Positions 1 to 7,398 of a stretch of DNA of 64,000 nt are shown here, one piece after another (within the stretch, counting starts at the first letter, position 1; each line of letters opens with the position of its first letter). The stretch lies in the NCBI RefSeq assembly GCF_005670685.2, contig NZ_CP062008.1, positions 1,302,001 to 1,366,000 on the forward strand, read 5' to 3'. The notes beneath the pieces are model-generated. The model made no database searches. It had not been told where the DNA came from and saw only the letters and a list, made by a program, of their open reading frames with translations. The translations under genes were made by a program, and so were the position numbers. The stretch comes from Mycolicibacterium mucogenicum DSM 44124. GTDB taxonomy: Bacteria > Actinomycetota > Actinomycetes > Mycobacteriales > Mycobacteriaceae.

Positions 1-137
1 TAGGTGATGGCCGCCTGCTCGGTCGCGAAGTTCACGCTGGCGTGAACACCGTCGATCCGGTTGAGCCGCTTCTCAATTCGGGCCGCGCACGACGAACACG
101 TCATGCCGCCCACGGACAGCGTGACCGACGTGGTCAT
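1..137 (-). CDS. Heavy-metal (probably copper) P-type ATPase, N-terminal fragment
   Basis: Only the first 45 or so codons are in the window; the gene continues to the left. The translation begins MTTSVTLSVGGMTCSSC and carries a heavy-metal-associated (HMA) domain with the metal-binding GMTCSSC motif, as at the N terminus of CopA/CtpA/CtpV-type Cu(I)-exporting P1B ATPases in the plasma membrane. The ATG overlaps the TGA of the upstream chaperone gene (ATGA), so the two are probably translationally coupled. The CsoR-like operator upstream of the chaperone supports copper as the substrate. The transport domains are not visible, so metal specificity is inferred. Confidence 0.85.
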   Translation of the reverse strand, partial: MTTSVTLSVGGMTCSSCAARIEKRLNRIDGVHASVNFATEQAAIT

Positions 138-337
138 GCTGGTTGGACGACGTCGTATCCGGCGTCTTCGATCGCGGCGGCAACAGCGGCCCGATCAGGC
201 TCGCCGTCGACTCGTACGGTTCCGGCCTTGAGGTCCACCTCGACACCGGTCACGCCGGGCAGCGGCTCGACAGCTGAGGTGATGGACGCGACGCAGTGTC
301 CGCACGACATTCCCTGAACTTCAAGTACCTGACTCAT
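134..337 (-). CDS. CopZ-like copper chaperone (HMA domain, 67 aa)
   Basis: A single heavy-metal-associated domain starting MSQVLEVQGMSCGHC, with the Cu(I)-binding MxCxxC motif near residue 12 and the usual length of CopZ/Atx1 chaperones (about 67-70 aa). Such cytosolic proteins hand Cu(I) to the efflux ATPase, here encoded immediately downstream with an ATGA overlap. The open frame extends farther upstream, but the ATG at 337 places the motif at the standard distance and sits just downstream of the palindromic operator, so it is preferred. Likely induced by copper through CsoR. Confidence 0.88.
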   Translation of the reverse strand: MSQVLEVQGMSCGHCVASITSAVEPLPGVTGVEVDLKAGTVRVDGEPDRAAVAAAIEDAGYDVVQPA

Positions 338-349
338 GCCTCGGAGTAT

Positions 350-366
350 ATACCCATAGGGGGTAT
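350..366. promoter_or_regulatory. CsoR-type copper operator
   Basis: The interrupted palindrome ATACCCCCTATGGGTAT (read on the minus strand) lies 12 bp upstream of the copZ-like start. A/T-rich ends around a G/C-rich core match the known CsoR-family operator style. CsoR represses copper-export genes until it binds Cu(I). No csoR gene is in the window. The assignment rests on the sequence pattern and the copZ-copA context. Confidence 0.75.
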
Positions 367-427
367 AGGTAGGTTGTGATCTGTCGTACCTCATCATTTG
401 GTCGGGCCGGGTGGCATTCTGGTTCCC

Positions 428-631
428 ATGGCACGTAAGGAAATCGACCCGATTCGGGCGAAGAGCGCCCTGGCTGTCGCAAAACAGCACCCGGGCATGA
501 TCCTGTTCCTGGCATCGCCCGCGATCGTCGCCGTCGTCCTGGTCGGCGTGTTCGTGGGCACCGGTTGGGCGATATTGCTGGCGCTAGCGCTGCTGGTGGC
601 GGGTGGCGTGGTGTTGCGCCGCAACCTCTGA
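428..631 (+). CDS. Small membrane protein, 67 aa, unknown function
   Basis: Start ATG at 428 (MARKEIDPIRAKSALAVAKQ). The N-terminal half is basic and soluble. Residues about 24-60 form two closely spaced hydrophobic helices, and the protein ends in RRNL. It is divergent from the copper operon and separated from it by the operator region. A longer frame starting at 398 exists but has no better start context. I do not recognise a family; the hydrophobic pattern with a positive C terminus suggests a small inner-membrane protein. Confidence 0.65.
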   Translation: MARKEIDPIRAKSALAVAKQHPGMILFLASPAIVAVVLVGVFVGTGWAILLALALLVAGGVVLRRNL

Positions 632-675
632 CGGAGCCGGTGTTCGCCTCGGGTGAAAGGCCGTTTCAACTCTGA

Positions 676-696
676 TGTAACGGTGTAATCATGTAA
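676..696 (+). promoter_or_regulatory. Three TGTAA direct repeats, 8-bp period
   Basis: TGTAA occurs at 676-680, 684-688 and 692-696, exactly 8 bp apart, ending 2 bp before the ATG at 699. Tandem half-sites with 8-bp spacing are typical operators for ribbon-helix-helix proteins (MetJ, CopG/ParG type). The downstream gene has a RHH-like C-terminal segment, so this may be an autoregulatory operator. The array also overlaps a possible -10 region of a leaderless transcript. Confidence 0.5.
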
Positions 697-698
697 GC

Positions 699-1250
699 AT
701 GAGGCACCATCATTCAGGCCAGGACCGCCGCGGCGGCTGGCAACAAGCAGGGCAGCCCGATGCGGGCGACGCCGCCGACTGGTTCGCCGGGCGGCTCCCG
801 GAAGAATGGTTCGCCGGAGACCCGGACGTCACGGTGGACCGCGAGGAGATCGTGGTCATCGGGCGGCTGCCCGAGCCGGAGAATCCGGAAACGGCCGCCC
901 GGGCCTCCGGGCGGGTGGCGCGCTTCCGGGAAGAGACCCGGTCCGAGCGCATGCGGATCGCCGATGAGGCCGAAGCTCGCTACGGCCGCAAGGTGGCCTG
1001 GGGTGTGTCGGTGGGGGAGTCGGAGCGAATTCTGTTCACCCACTTGGCTGTTCCGGTGATGACCCGGCTGAAGCAGCCCGAGCGTCAGGTCCTCGACACC
1101 CTGGTCGACGCGGGCGTGGCGCGGTCGCGGTCCGATGCGCTGGCGTGGTCGGTCCGATTGGTCGGCGAGCATGCCGAAGAGTGGCTGGCGAAACTGCGTG
1201 ACGCCATGACGGCGGTCGACGATCTTCGCGCGCAGGGCCCACAACTCTGA
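699..1250 (+). CDS. Conserved hypothetical protein with RHH-like C-terminal segment
   Basis: 183 aa. The first 20 residues are polar and probably disordered (MRHHHSGQDRRGGW). The middle (about 25-90) contains two WFAG/LPE-type segments. The C-terminal third contains a possible strand followed by two helices (QVLDTLVDAGVARSRSDALA), which resembles the ribbon-helix-helix fold of CopG/Arc-like DNA-binding proteins, where an RS.. turn opens the second helix. No catalytic motif is visible. The ATG lies directly after an array of 8-bp-spaced TGTAA repeats, which fits an autoregulated DNA-binding protein. I do not recognise a named family; the DNA-binding role is inference. Confidence 0.7.
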   Translation: MRHHHSGQDRRGGWQQAGQPDAGDAADWFAGRLPEEWFAGDPDVTVDREEIVVIGRLPEPENPETAARASGRVARFREETRSERMRIADEAEARYGRKVAWGVSVGESERILFTHLAVPVMTRLKQPERQVLDTLVDAGVARSRSDALAWSVRLVGEHAEEWLAKLRDAMTAVDDLRAQGPQL

Positions 1251-1315
1251 TCAACCATTGACGTTCGCCGCCGCTCGGGTGCAGGCTCAAGGTACCGGCC
1301 CGATGGGAGCGCGTC

Positions 1316-1789
1316 ATGAGCGATCGGTTGTTCAATTACATCGGCGAGATGCTGTGCGGCAGCCTGAATGCCGACCTCGCATCGGCCCGTGTGCTCGCGC
1401 CGGGTGACTTCACGAAATTCCTCACGGATGACGTGCGACTGCACGTCATCCAGGGCCGGTTGGCGGCCGAGGAATGGGGCACCGCCGAGCGGCACGGGCC
1501 GGTGCGGGTCCTGGCCACGCACATCATCATCACCGAGCATGGGCTTCTGTACGCGGCCGAGGTCGGCGGTCCGAATCCCGGTTACTACCTCGCGGCGCCG
1601 CGGACCTTGCTTGAACCCGTTGCCGACCACATCGCCGACAGCCCGCCGCCGTCGGGCACGGCCGCCGCCGTGGACTGCCGGCTGGACCACGACCTCGCGT
1701 CCATCTGGCAGTTCGAGAGTGCGCTGCGGCATCGCCTTGAGTCCGATCCGGTCATCCGGGTCCAGCTGACGTCTGCGTTCGCGGCCTGA
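1316..1789 (+). CDS. Conserved hypothetical protein, 157 aa
   Basis: Starts MSDRLFNYIGEMLCGSLNAD. No signal peptide, membrane segment or recognised catalytic motif is visible. Residues about 40-100 alternate hydrophobic and charged residues as in a compact alpha/beta domain, and the end is acidic and helical. It is followed after 3 bp by the isoprenylcysteine-methyltransferase-like gene, so the two are probably co-transcribed. Function unknown. Confidence 0.65.
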   Translation: MSDRLFNYIGEMLCGSLNADLASARVLAPGDFTKFLTDDVRLHVIQGRLAAEEWGTAERHGPVRVLATHIIITEHGLLYAAEVGGPNPGYYLAAPRTLLEPVADHIADSPPPSGTAAAVDCRLDHDLASIWQFESALRHRLESDPVIRVQLTSAFAA

Positions 1790-1792
1790 GCC

Positions 1793-2308
1793 ATGCCCGC
1801 ATCGGCGTCCCTGCGCCGCCAAAGCCTGGTGCGCAGTGCGGTTTTCACCGTCGTTGTGCCCGGCACCATGGCCGGCCTGATCCCGTATTCGCTCACCGGT
1901 TGGCGGCGGATCGGTGATTTGTTCGGCCTGCCCGGCGCATGGGTGGGCGGCGTGGTGCTGATCGTTCTCGGGCTCCCGGTGCTGCTCGCGGCCATCTACA
2001 AATTCGCCAGCGATGGGCTCGGCACACCCTTGCCGGCGGCACCGACCCAGAGTCTGGTCGTGACGGGGCCGCACCGGTACGTCCGCAACCCGATGTACCT
2101 CGCGGTCGCGGCCGTCATCGTCGGGCAGGCGTTGGTTCTCGGTCAGCCGGTACTGCTTTGGTATGCAGCCTTTTTTGTGTTGGGGACGGCCACGTTCGTG
2201 TATTTCTATGAGCAACCCACGCTGCTGAGGCAATTCGGCGACGAGTACCGGCGCTACTGCCAATCGGTACCGGCGTGGCTGCCACGGATCACGCCGTATC
2301 GGCCGTAG
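1793..2308 (+). CDS. Isoprenylcysteine carboxyl methyltransferase (ICMT)-family membrane protein
   Basis: 171 aa with about four membrane helices. The family signature is clear: TGPHRYVRNPMY around residues 91-102, then a helical hairpin and YEQPTLLRQFGDEYRRYC near the C terminus, the SAM-binding region of the ICMT/phospholipid methyltransferase (PEMT) superfamily. Bacterial members methylate small hydrophobic or lipid substrates at the membrane; the substrate here is not evident. Closely follows the hypothetical gene at 1316. The length is normal for bacterial family members. Confidence 0.82.
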   Translation: MPASASLRRQSLVRSAVFTVVVPGTMAGLIPYSLTGWRRIGDLFGLPGAWVGGVVLIVLGLPVLLAAIYKFASDGLGTPLPAAPTQSLVVTGPHRYVRNPMYLAVAAVIVGQALVLGQPVLLWYAAFFVLGTATFVYFYEQPTLLRQFGDEYRRYCQSVPAWLPRITPYRP

Positions 2309-2540
2309 ATCTCTGGGTGGCGGCGCAGTTCGCTAGGGCGAGTGAAACTACTTCCCGCCGCGCCGGCGCACGCGCCGCCTCCGCGCCCGCGTATCCGTCC
2401 GGCGCCGCGCCCCGCCGCCCAGCCTGCATCGGCGTATTCGGAGCCGCATCGACGACGCGCCCGGTTCATGGGGTCGCAGCCCAAGTTCGGTGATCACAAC
2501 TGCCCCCGCCGAGATCGTTCGAACCGTCACCGATGTGCTG
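2309..2540. other. Gene-free GC-rich stretch before IS element 1
   Basis: No convincing gene. Short minus-strand frames here (for example 2348-2530, starting MTVRTISAGAVVITELGL) have no recognisable domain and end in Arg-rich low-complexity translation of GC-rich DNA. They could at best be remnants of a gene start. The right edge contains a 17-bp match to the end repeats of the adjacent IS (see 2526-2542). Confidence 0.5.
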
Positions 2541-2542
2541 AT
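2526..2542. repeat. IS-end-like motif outside the element
   Basis: GTCACCGATGTGCTGAT here is identical to the internal copy at 3932-3948 in the right end of IS element 1, yet it lies outside the target duplication boundary of the element (it overlaps the duplication by 2 bp). It is either a relic of an earlier insertion of the same IS or a sequence favoured as a target. Confidence 0.6.
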
Positions 2543-2555
2543 ACAGGCAGAGAGG
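2541..2555. repeat. Left target-site duplication of IS element 1
   Basis: ATACAGGCAGAGAGG directly precedes the TGT end of the element and is repeated exactly at 3982-3996. A 15-bp duplication is within the range known for IS481-family elements. Confidence 0.85.
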
Positions 2556-3981
2556 TGTTATGTCTCAGGACATCGGTGACAGTTCTGCATCAGGACATCG
2601 GTGACAGTTCCGGTGGTCTTGGTGGTGACACTTCTGCCACCAGGCTCGGGCGGTGGCTGTCAATGAACCCATCGATCCTCGTGTCCGTCTGGCGATCGCG
2701 CAGTGGCCCGATGACGCGCCTCGTGGGGCGGTCTCGACGTTCTGCGTCGAGCATGGAATTTCTCGAAAGTCGTTCTACGCGTTACGTAAACGGGCCGTGA
2801 CAGATGGTCAGGCTGCGGTGCTTGAACCGAGGACCCGGCGACCGAAGTCGAGTCCGTCGACACTTGGTGATGAGGTCAAGGAGCAGGCCATCGCGGTGCG
2901 TAAGGCTCTGGAATCCTCCGGTTTGGACTGCGGGCCGATCAGTGTGCACGACAAGATGCGCGCGATGGGCCTGGACCAGGTCCCCTCCACAGCAGCCCTG
3001 GCCCGCGTCTTCCGCCAAGCTGGAGTGGCCCGTAAGGAGCCGAAGAAGAAACCCCGCTCGGCGTGGCGACGGTTCGTCTATCCCGCCCCCAACGCCTGCT
3101 GGCAACTCGATGCCACCGAGTACGTCCTGGTCGGTGGACGTACGTGCGTGATCTTCCAGCTCATTGATGATCACTCCCGCTATGCCGTGGCCTCGCACGT
3201 TGCCCGGAGCGAGACCGCCGAAGCCGCGATCGCCGTCTTCGACAAGGCCGTGGCCGCTCACGGGGTACCCCAACGACTACTCACTGACAACGGGGCGGCG
3301 CTGAACCTTTCGCGCCGTGGATTGGTCGGCAAACTCGTCAAACACGTTGCGGCGCTGGGAACCGAAGCGATCACCGGCAAGCCCTACAAGCCGACCACCC
3401 AGGGCAAAAACGAACGATTCCACCAAACCCTGTTCCGCTACCTCGACCAACAGCCCCTCGCCGAGAGCCTCGCCGAACTACAAGCCCAGGTCGACAAATT
3501 CGACCACATCTACAACACCGAACGACCCCACCAAGGTCTCCCCGGCCGCGTCACCCCGCAGACCGCGTGGGAAGCGACCGCCAAGGCCGCCCCGCCCCGC
3601 CCGCAGCCCGACGCGCCGTTGCTCATCGCGGCCACAATCAAGCAGCTTCAGCCCGTACCAGCGCTACCGGCCAGCACCAGCATCCGCACGCTGACCACCG
3701 CCGGCACATTCATGCTCGCCGGGGTCATCTACAAAGTCGGGGGCCGATACGGCCTCCAAGAGGTCTTGGTCGCTACCGACGGCGACAAAATCATCGTCGC
3801 CGACCTCGACGGCGAGATCCTCATCGAGCACACCCGGGCCGCACCAGGAGTGACCTACGTCGGCAACGGAAAGCCCCGCGGCTCACACCCCAAACCAGAG
3901 GAAACGTTACCGATGTCCTGATACACCAACTGTCACCGATGTGCTGATGCAGAACTGTCACCGATGTCCCGATACATCACA
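2556..3981 (+). mobile_element. IS481-family insertion sequence, complete (element 1, 1426 bp)
   Basis: The ends are 54-bp terminal inverted repeats (2556-2609 and 3928-3981) matching at 50 of 54 positions and beginning TGT/ending ACA as is usual for IS481. Each end is built from tandem copies of a CACCGATGT-containing motif: two copies at the left and three at the right, the third just inside the inverted repeat. A 15-bp direct repeat flanks it. It carries one intact transposase. Insertion placed its right end 26 bp upstream of the LexA box of the 13E12/DUF222 gene, so that gene's upstream context has been replaced. Confidence 0.9.
2653..3921 (+). CDS. IS481-family transposase (422 aa)
   Basis: An N-terminal helix-turn-helix (about residues 20-45, with FCVEHGISRKSFYALRKRA) is followed by the retroviral-integrase-like DDE domain: D in CWQLDATEY (about 155), D in RLLTDNGAAL (about 216), E in GKNERFHQTL (about 255). 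The usual RPHQ(G/A)L motif follows. The C-terminal 80 residues form an extra domain seen in the longer IS481 members. Starts with GTG 44 bp inside the inverted repeat. No frameshift, so probably active. Confidence 0.92.
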   Translation: MAVNEPIDPRVRLAIAQWPDDAPRGAVSTFCVEHGISRKSFYALRKRAVTDGQAAVLEPRTRRPKSSPSTLGDEVKEQAIAVRKALESSGLDCGPISVHDKMRAMGLDQVPSTAALARVFRQAGVARKEPKKKPRSAWRRFVYPAPNACWQLDATEYVLVGGRTCVIFQLIDDHSRYAVASHVARSETAEAAIAVFDKAVAAHGVPQRLLTDNGAALNLSRRGLVGKLVKHVAALGTEAITGKPYKPTTQGKNERFHQTLFRYLDQQPLAESLAELQAQVDKFDHIYNTERPHQGLPGRVTPQTAWEATAKAAPPRPQPDAPLLIAATIKQLQPVPALPASTSIRTLTTAGTFMLAGVIYKVGGRYGLQEVLVATDGDKIIVADLDGEILIEHTRAAPGVTYVGNGKPRGSHPKPEETLPMS

Positions 3982-3996
3982 ATACAGGCAGAGAGG
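3982..3996. repeat. Right target-site duplication of IS element 1
   Basis: Exact second copy of ATACAGGCAGAGAGG (2541-2555), abutting the right end of the element. Confidence 0.85.
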
Positions 3997-4007
3997 TCCC
4001 TTGTAGA

Positions 4008-4023
4008 TCGAACATATGTTCGA
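4008..4023. promoter_or_regulatory. SOS box (LexA operator)
   Basis: TCGAACATATGTTCGA is a perfect match to the mycobacterial LexA consensus TCGAAC-N4-GTTCGA; the palindrome extends to 18 bp (4007-4024). It is followed by TACAAT (4024-4029), a plausible -10 element whose start point would fall at or next to the ATG at 4035, giving a leaderless transcript. In M. tuberculosis some 13E12 genes are LexA-controlled. Confidence 0.9.
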
Positions 4024-4034
4024 TACAATTAGGC

Positions 4035-5273
4035 ATGGGAATCACACCAGATCTCACCACCATCCTCGACGCCCTCCGCGGCGTGCAGGTCCCCGGCCAC
4101 ATGCCCGCGGGCGACGCGGTGGAGGCGATGACGTGCGTGGTGACGCTGCGCAATGTGATCGATCATCTGGCGGCGATGCTGACCGCGGCCCTGGACCGCT
4201 GTGGGGTGGCCGCCGCGCAGGGCCGCACGCCGCGGGAGCTGCTAGTGACGTTGGGGTGTGCGCCGTCGGTGGCGCAGCGGCTGGTCCGTGTCGGTGGTGC
4301 GTTGCCGACGCTACCCACGCTCGCCGCGCATGCCGCCGACGGGGCGATCTCCGGGGAGCATGTCGATGCGATCGTCAAAGGCATCAACCACATACGCGCC
4401 CGCGCACCCGGTGAGGTAGACGAAGAAGCCCGATTCGCGCAGGTGACCGATCTGTTGGGGCAGTTCTTCTCCGGCGCCACCCCCGCCGACATCGGGGCCC
4501 GGGCCCGCCGGCTGGGGAACCGGGTCGCCGCCGCCGAAGGTGGGCTGCCGGCCGCGGAGGATCGGTCGATCAACACCGCCGACCACCGCGTCACCAGCGA
4601 CGGGCGGGTGCAGATCCGCGCAGACCTGGACGCCGAAGTCGGCGCCAAGTACATCGCGGCGATGGAACAAGGGTCGGCGCCGCGGCCCGAACCCGACGGC
4701 AGCCCCGATGTGCGCTCGGCGGGGCGGCGCCGCGCTGACGCGTTGGAAGCGGTGTTGGATATCGCGGCCCGCGGCGGGGACGTCGCCAGTTCGCCGCGCA
4801 CCCAACTGCTGATCACCGTCCCGGCGGAGGCTCCGGATCTGGCCACGCTGGAGTTCATCGGGTCGATCAGCACCATGACCCTGGACCGATTGTCGTGCGA
4901 CACCACCGTCACCACCATGATCGTCGACGGCGAACAAGTGCCCCTCGATATGGGGCGCGAGAAACGGCTGTTCCCACCCCATCTGCGCAAAGCGCTCTAT
5001 CACCGCGATCAGTGCTGCATCAAATGCGGCGCACCCCCAGGGCGCACCCACGCGCATCACATCGTGCACTGGACCCACGGCGGCGACACATCCCTGGGTA
5101 ATGGCTGCCTGCTGTGCCCGGCCTGCCACGCCAACATCCACCACGACGGCTGGGACGTCGTCATGGGACTGGACAAACACCCCTGGCTCATCCCACCCGC
5201 CACCGTCGACCCCCACCGAAAACCCATCCCCGCCCACAACCGCCGCACCATGCGACTCGACAACGCCGCCTAA
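4035..5273 (+). CDS. 13E12/DUF222 family protein with HNH endonuclease domain
   Basis: 412 aa. Residues 1-300 form the DUF222 (13E12 repeat) region. The C-terminal part is an HNH nuclease: CIKCGAPPGRTHAHHIVHW, then a CPAC-HANIHHDGW zinc/metal site, with all ligands present. These proteins are common in mycobacteria, and some are induced by DNA damage; their exact role is unknown, and the HNH domain suggests DNA cleavage. The perfect SOS box 11 bp upstream predicts LexA control. IS element 1 lies just upstream of that operator. Confidence 0.9.
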   Translation: MGITPDLTTILDALRGVQVPGHMPAGDAVEAMTCVVTLRNVIDHLAAMLTAALDRCGVAAAQGRTPRELLVTLGCAPSVAQRLVRVGGALPTLPTLAAHAADGAISGEHVDAIVKGINHIRARAPGEVDEEARFAQVTDLLGQFFSGATPADIGARARRLGNRVAAAEGGLPAAEDRSINTADHRVTSDGRVQIRADLDAEVGAKYIAAMEQGSAPRPEPDGSPDVRSAGRRRADALEAVLDIAARGGDVASSPRTQLLITVPAEAPDLATLEFIGSISTMTLDRLSCDTTVTTMIVDGEQVPLDMGREKRLFPPHLRKALYHRDQCCIKCGAPPGRTHAHHIVHWTHGGDTSLGNGCLLCPACHANIHHDGWDVVMGLDKHPWLIPPATVDPHRKPIPAHNRRTMRLDNAA

Positions 5274-5320
5274 CACCTAAAGCAATGCGCACCTTGACAA
5301 CTCGACAGTGACAATGCAAC

Positions 5321-5367
5321 GCGGGCCTGCTGCTTCAACCGCAGCGGAGCCGAAGCAGCAGGCCCGC
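5321..5367. terminator. Long hairpin between convergent genes
   Basis: GCGGGCCTGCTGCTTC (5321-5336) pairs perfectly with GAAGCAGCAGGCCCGC (5352-5367) around a 15-nt loop. There is no T-tract, but mycobacterial terminators often lack one. It lies between the ends of the DUF222 gene and the ABC exporter gene on the opposite strand, so it could serve both. Confidence 0.7.
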
Positions 5368-5439
5368 ACCCGGACGGCGCCCGACGAGCTGCCACCGACA
5401 GCACGCCCAGCTCGGTTGCGGACGTACGTGGCGCCAGCC

Positions 5440-7398
5440 TCAGGCCTGCGTCATCTTCCAATAGGCCCCGCGCCGCTCCAGCAGCTCGTCGTGGGACCCA
5501 CGCTCGACGATGCGCCCGGCCTGCACCACGAGGATCAGATCGGCGTCGCGGATGGTGGAAAGTCGGTGCGCGATGATGAAACTCGTCCGATTTCGCCGCA
5601 GCTCCGCGGTGGCCTGGGCGATCAGCAGCTCGGTGCGGCTGTCGACCGAACTGGTGGCCTCGTCGAGGATCAACAGCTGGGGTTGCCGCACCAGCGCCCG
5701 GGCAATGGTGATCAGCTGCTTCTCTCCGGCGCTGATGTTCACGCCGTTCTCGTTGAGCCGCGTCTGGTACCCGTTCGGCAGCGTGTGCACGAAATGGTCG
5801 ACGCGCGCGGTGCGGGCCGCCTCGATCACCTCGGCCTCGGTGGCGTCGGGACGTCCGTAGGCGATGTTGTCGTAGATCGTGCCGCCGATCAGCCAGGTGT
5901 CCTGCAGCACCATGCCGATGCGCGACCGCAGCTCGGCGCGGCTCATCGTCGCGATGTCGTGGCCGCCCAGCAGGATTCGACCGAAATCCGGCTCGTAGAA
6001 CCGCATCAGCAGGTTCACCAGTGTGGTCTTGCCGGCCCCGGTCGGCCCGACGATGGCCACGGTGGTGCCCGGTTCGGCGACGAACGACAGGTCTTCGATG
6101 ACAGGAGTGCCGGGTACGTAGGAGAAGTTGACCCGCTCGAACTCCACGAGGTCCGGCGAAGCCGAGAAACTGCCGGCCGCAGCCGAGCCGCGGTCCAGCA
6201 CGCCCAAGCCACTATCGGGTGCCGCTGACCCACGGCCAAGCACCGGCCCAGCCACGACTCCGGACTCTTCGTCGGCGTCCAGGAACTCGAAAACCCGCTC
6301 GGCGCTGGCCATCCCGGACTGCATGGTGTTGTACATCGACGCGATCTGGGTCAGTGGCTGGTTGAACTGTCGCACGTACTGGATGAACGCCTGGATGCTG
6401 CCGAGGCTGATCTGCCCGGTCGCCACCTGGATACCGCCGACCACCGCGACGCCGACGTAGCTGATATTGCCGATGAACGTCGTGATCGGGGAGACCAGCC
6501 CAGACAGCGACTGCGCCCCGAAACTTGCTTGGTACACATCGTCGTTCAGTTCGCGGAACTTCTCCTCCGCCAGTGCCCGGTGCCCGAAGGTCTTGACGAC
6601 GGTGAAGCCGCTGTAGGTCTCTTCGATGTGGGCGTTGAGCCGGCCGGTATTGCGCCACTGCGCCATGAACTGTTGCCGCGACCGCTTGGTGATGATGCGC
6701 GTCGCCAGCAAGGTGAGCGGCACCGTCAGCACGGTGATCAACGCCAGCAGCGGCGAAATCCAGATCATTGCCGCCAGCACCGTCACTACTGTCAGCGCCG
6801 AGGTCAGCAGTTGACTGACGGTGATCGTCAACGACGTCTGGACGTTGTCGATGTCGTTGGTGACGCGGCTGAGAATCTCCCCGCGGCGACGGGAATCGAA
6901 GTAGGACAACGGCAGCCGGTGAATCTTGTCTTCGACGTGGGAGCGCAGCGCGAACATGGTGCGCTGCACGATGGTGTTGAGCAGTCGGGCCTCGGCCCAC
7001 ACCATCACGGCTGAAACCAGATACAGCAGCAGCGCGAGCGTCAGCACGTGGCCGATCGCTGTGAAGTCGACGCCCTGGCCCGGAACGACATCAGACCCGG
7101 CGAGCAGGTCGGCAAAGGTGTTGTCGCCCCGCGCCCGCGCCGCTGCCACCGCCTGTTCACGGCTGATGCCCGCCGGCAGCCCGCGGCCCAGAACCCCGTT
7201 GAACAACAGGTCGGTGGCATGGCCCAGGATGCGCGGCCCTATCACGCCGACGGCGATCCCGGCGATGCCCAACAGCATCACCACGATCACCCGGCGCCGT
7301 TGCGGCGCCAGCTGTTTCACCAGCCGCAGCGCCGTGTCCCGGAAGTTCTCGGACCGCTGACCCGACGCCAGCATGGCGGCCGACGGCGGCCGGGTCAC
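5440..7398 (-). CDS. ABC exporter half-transporter with consensus catalytic Glu (Rv1272c-like)
   Basis: 652 aa: six-helix exporter membrane domain (about 35-340) and a C-terminal nucleotide-binding domain. Walker A is GPTGAGKTT (about 447), the signature is the unusual ISAGEKQ (about 553), Walker [13 protein letters not shown] has the catalytic Glu, and the H-loop His is in IIAHRLST. The GTG start overlaps the TGA of the upstream exporter gene (GTGA), so this start is chosen over upstream in-frame codons. With its partner it probably forms a heterodimeric exporter of lipids or drugs; this protein supplies the intact Walker B and H-loop and the non-canonical signature. As I recall, the order matches Rv1273c-Rv1272c. 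Confidence 0.9.
   Translation of the reverse strand: MTRPPSAAMLASGQRSENFRDTALRLVKQLAPQRRRVIVVMLLGIAGIAVGVIGPRILGHATDLLFNGVLGRGLPAGISREQAVAAARARGDNTFADLLAGSDVVPGQGVDFTAIGHVLTLALLLYLVSAVMVWAEARLLNTIVQRTMFALRSHVEDKIHRLPLSYFDSRRRGEILSRVTNDIDNVQTSLTITVSQLLTSALTVVTVLAAMIWISPLLALITVLTVPLTLLATRIITKRSRQQFMAQWRNTGRLNAHIEETYSGFTVVKTFGHRALAEEKFRELNDDVYQASFGAQSLSGLVSPITTFIGNISYVGVAVVGGIQVATGQISLGSIQAFIQYVRQFNQPLTQIASMYNTMQSGMASAERVFEFLDADEESGVVAGPVLGRGSAAPDSGLGVLDRGSAAAGSFSASPDLVEFERVNFSYVPGTPVIEDLSFVAEPGTTVAIVGPTGAGKTTLVNLLMRFYEPDFGRILLGGHDIATMSRAELRSRIGMVLQDTWLIGGTIYDNIAYGRPDATEAEVIEAARTARVDHFVHTLPNGYQTRLNENGVNISAGEKQLITIARALVRQPQLLILDEATSSVDSRTELLIAQATAELRRNRTSFIIAHRLSTIRDADLILVVQAGRIVERGSHDELLERRGAYWKMTQA

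Noticed and set aside
2254..2530. Small minus-strand ORFs between the ICMT gene and the IS
   Set aside because: No ribosome-binding site or domain, and Arg-rich low-complexity translation. Possibly a gene remnant but not supportable.
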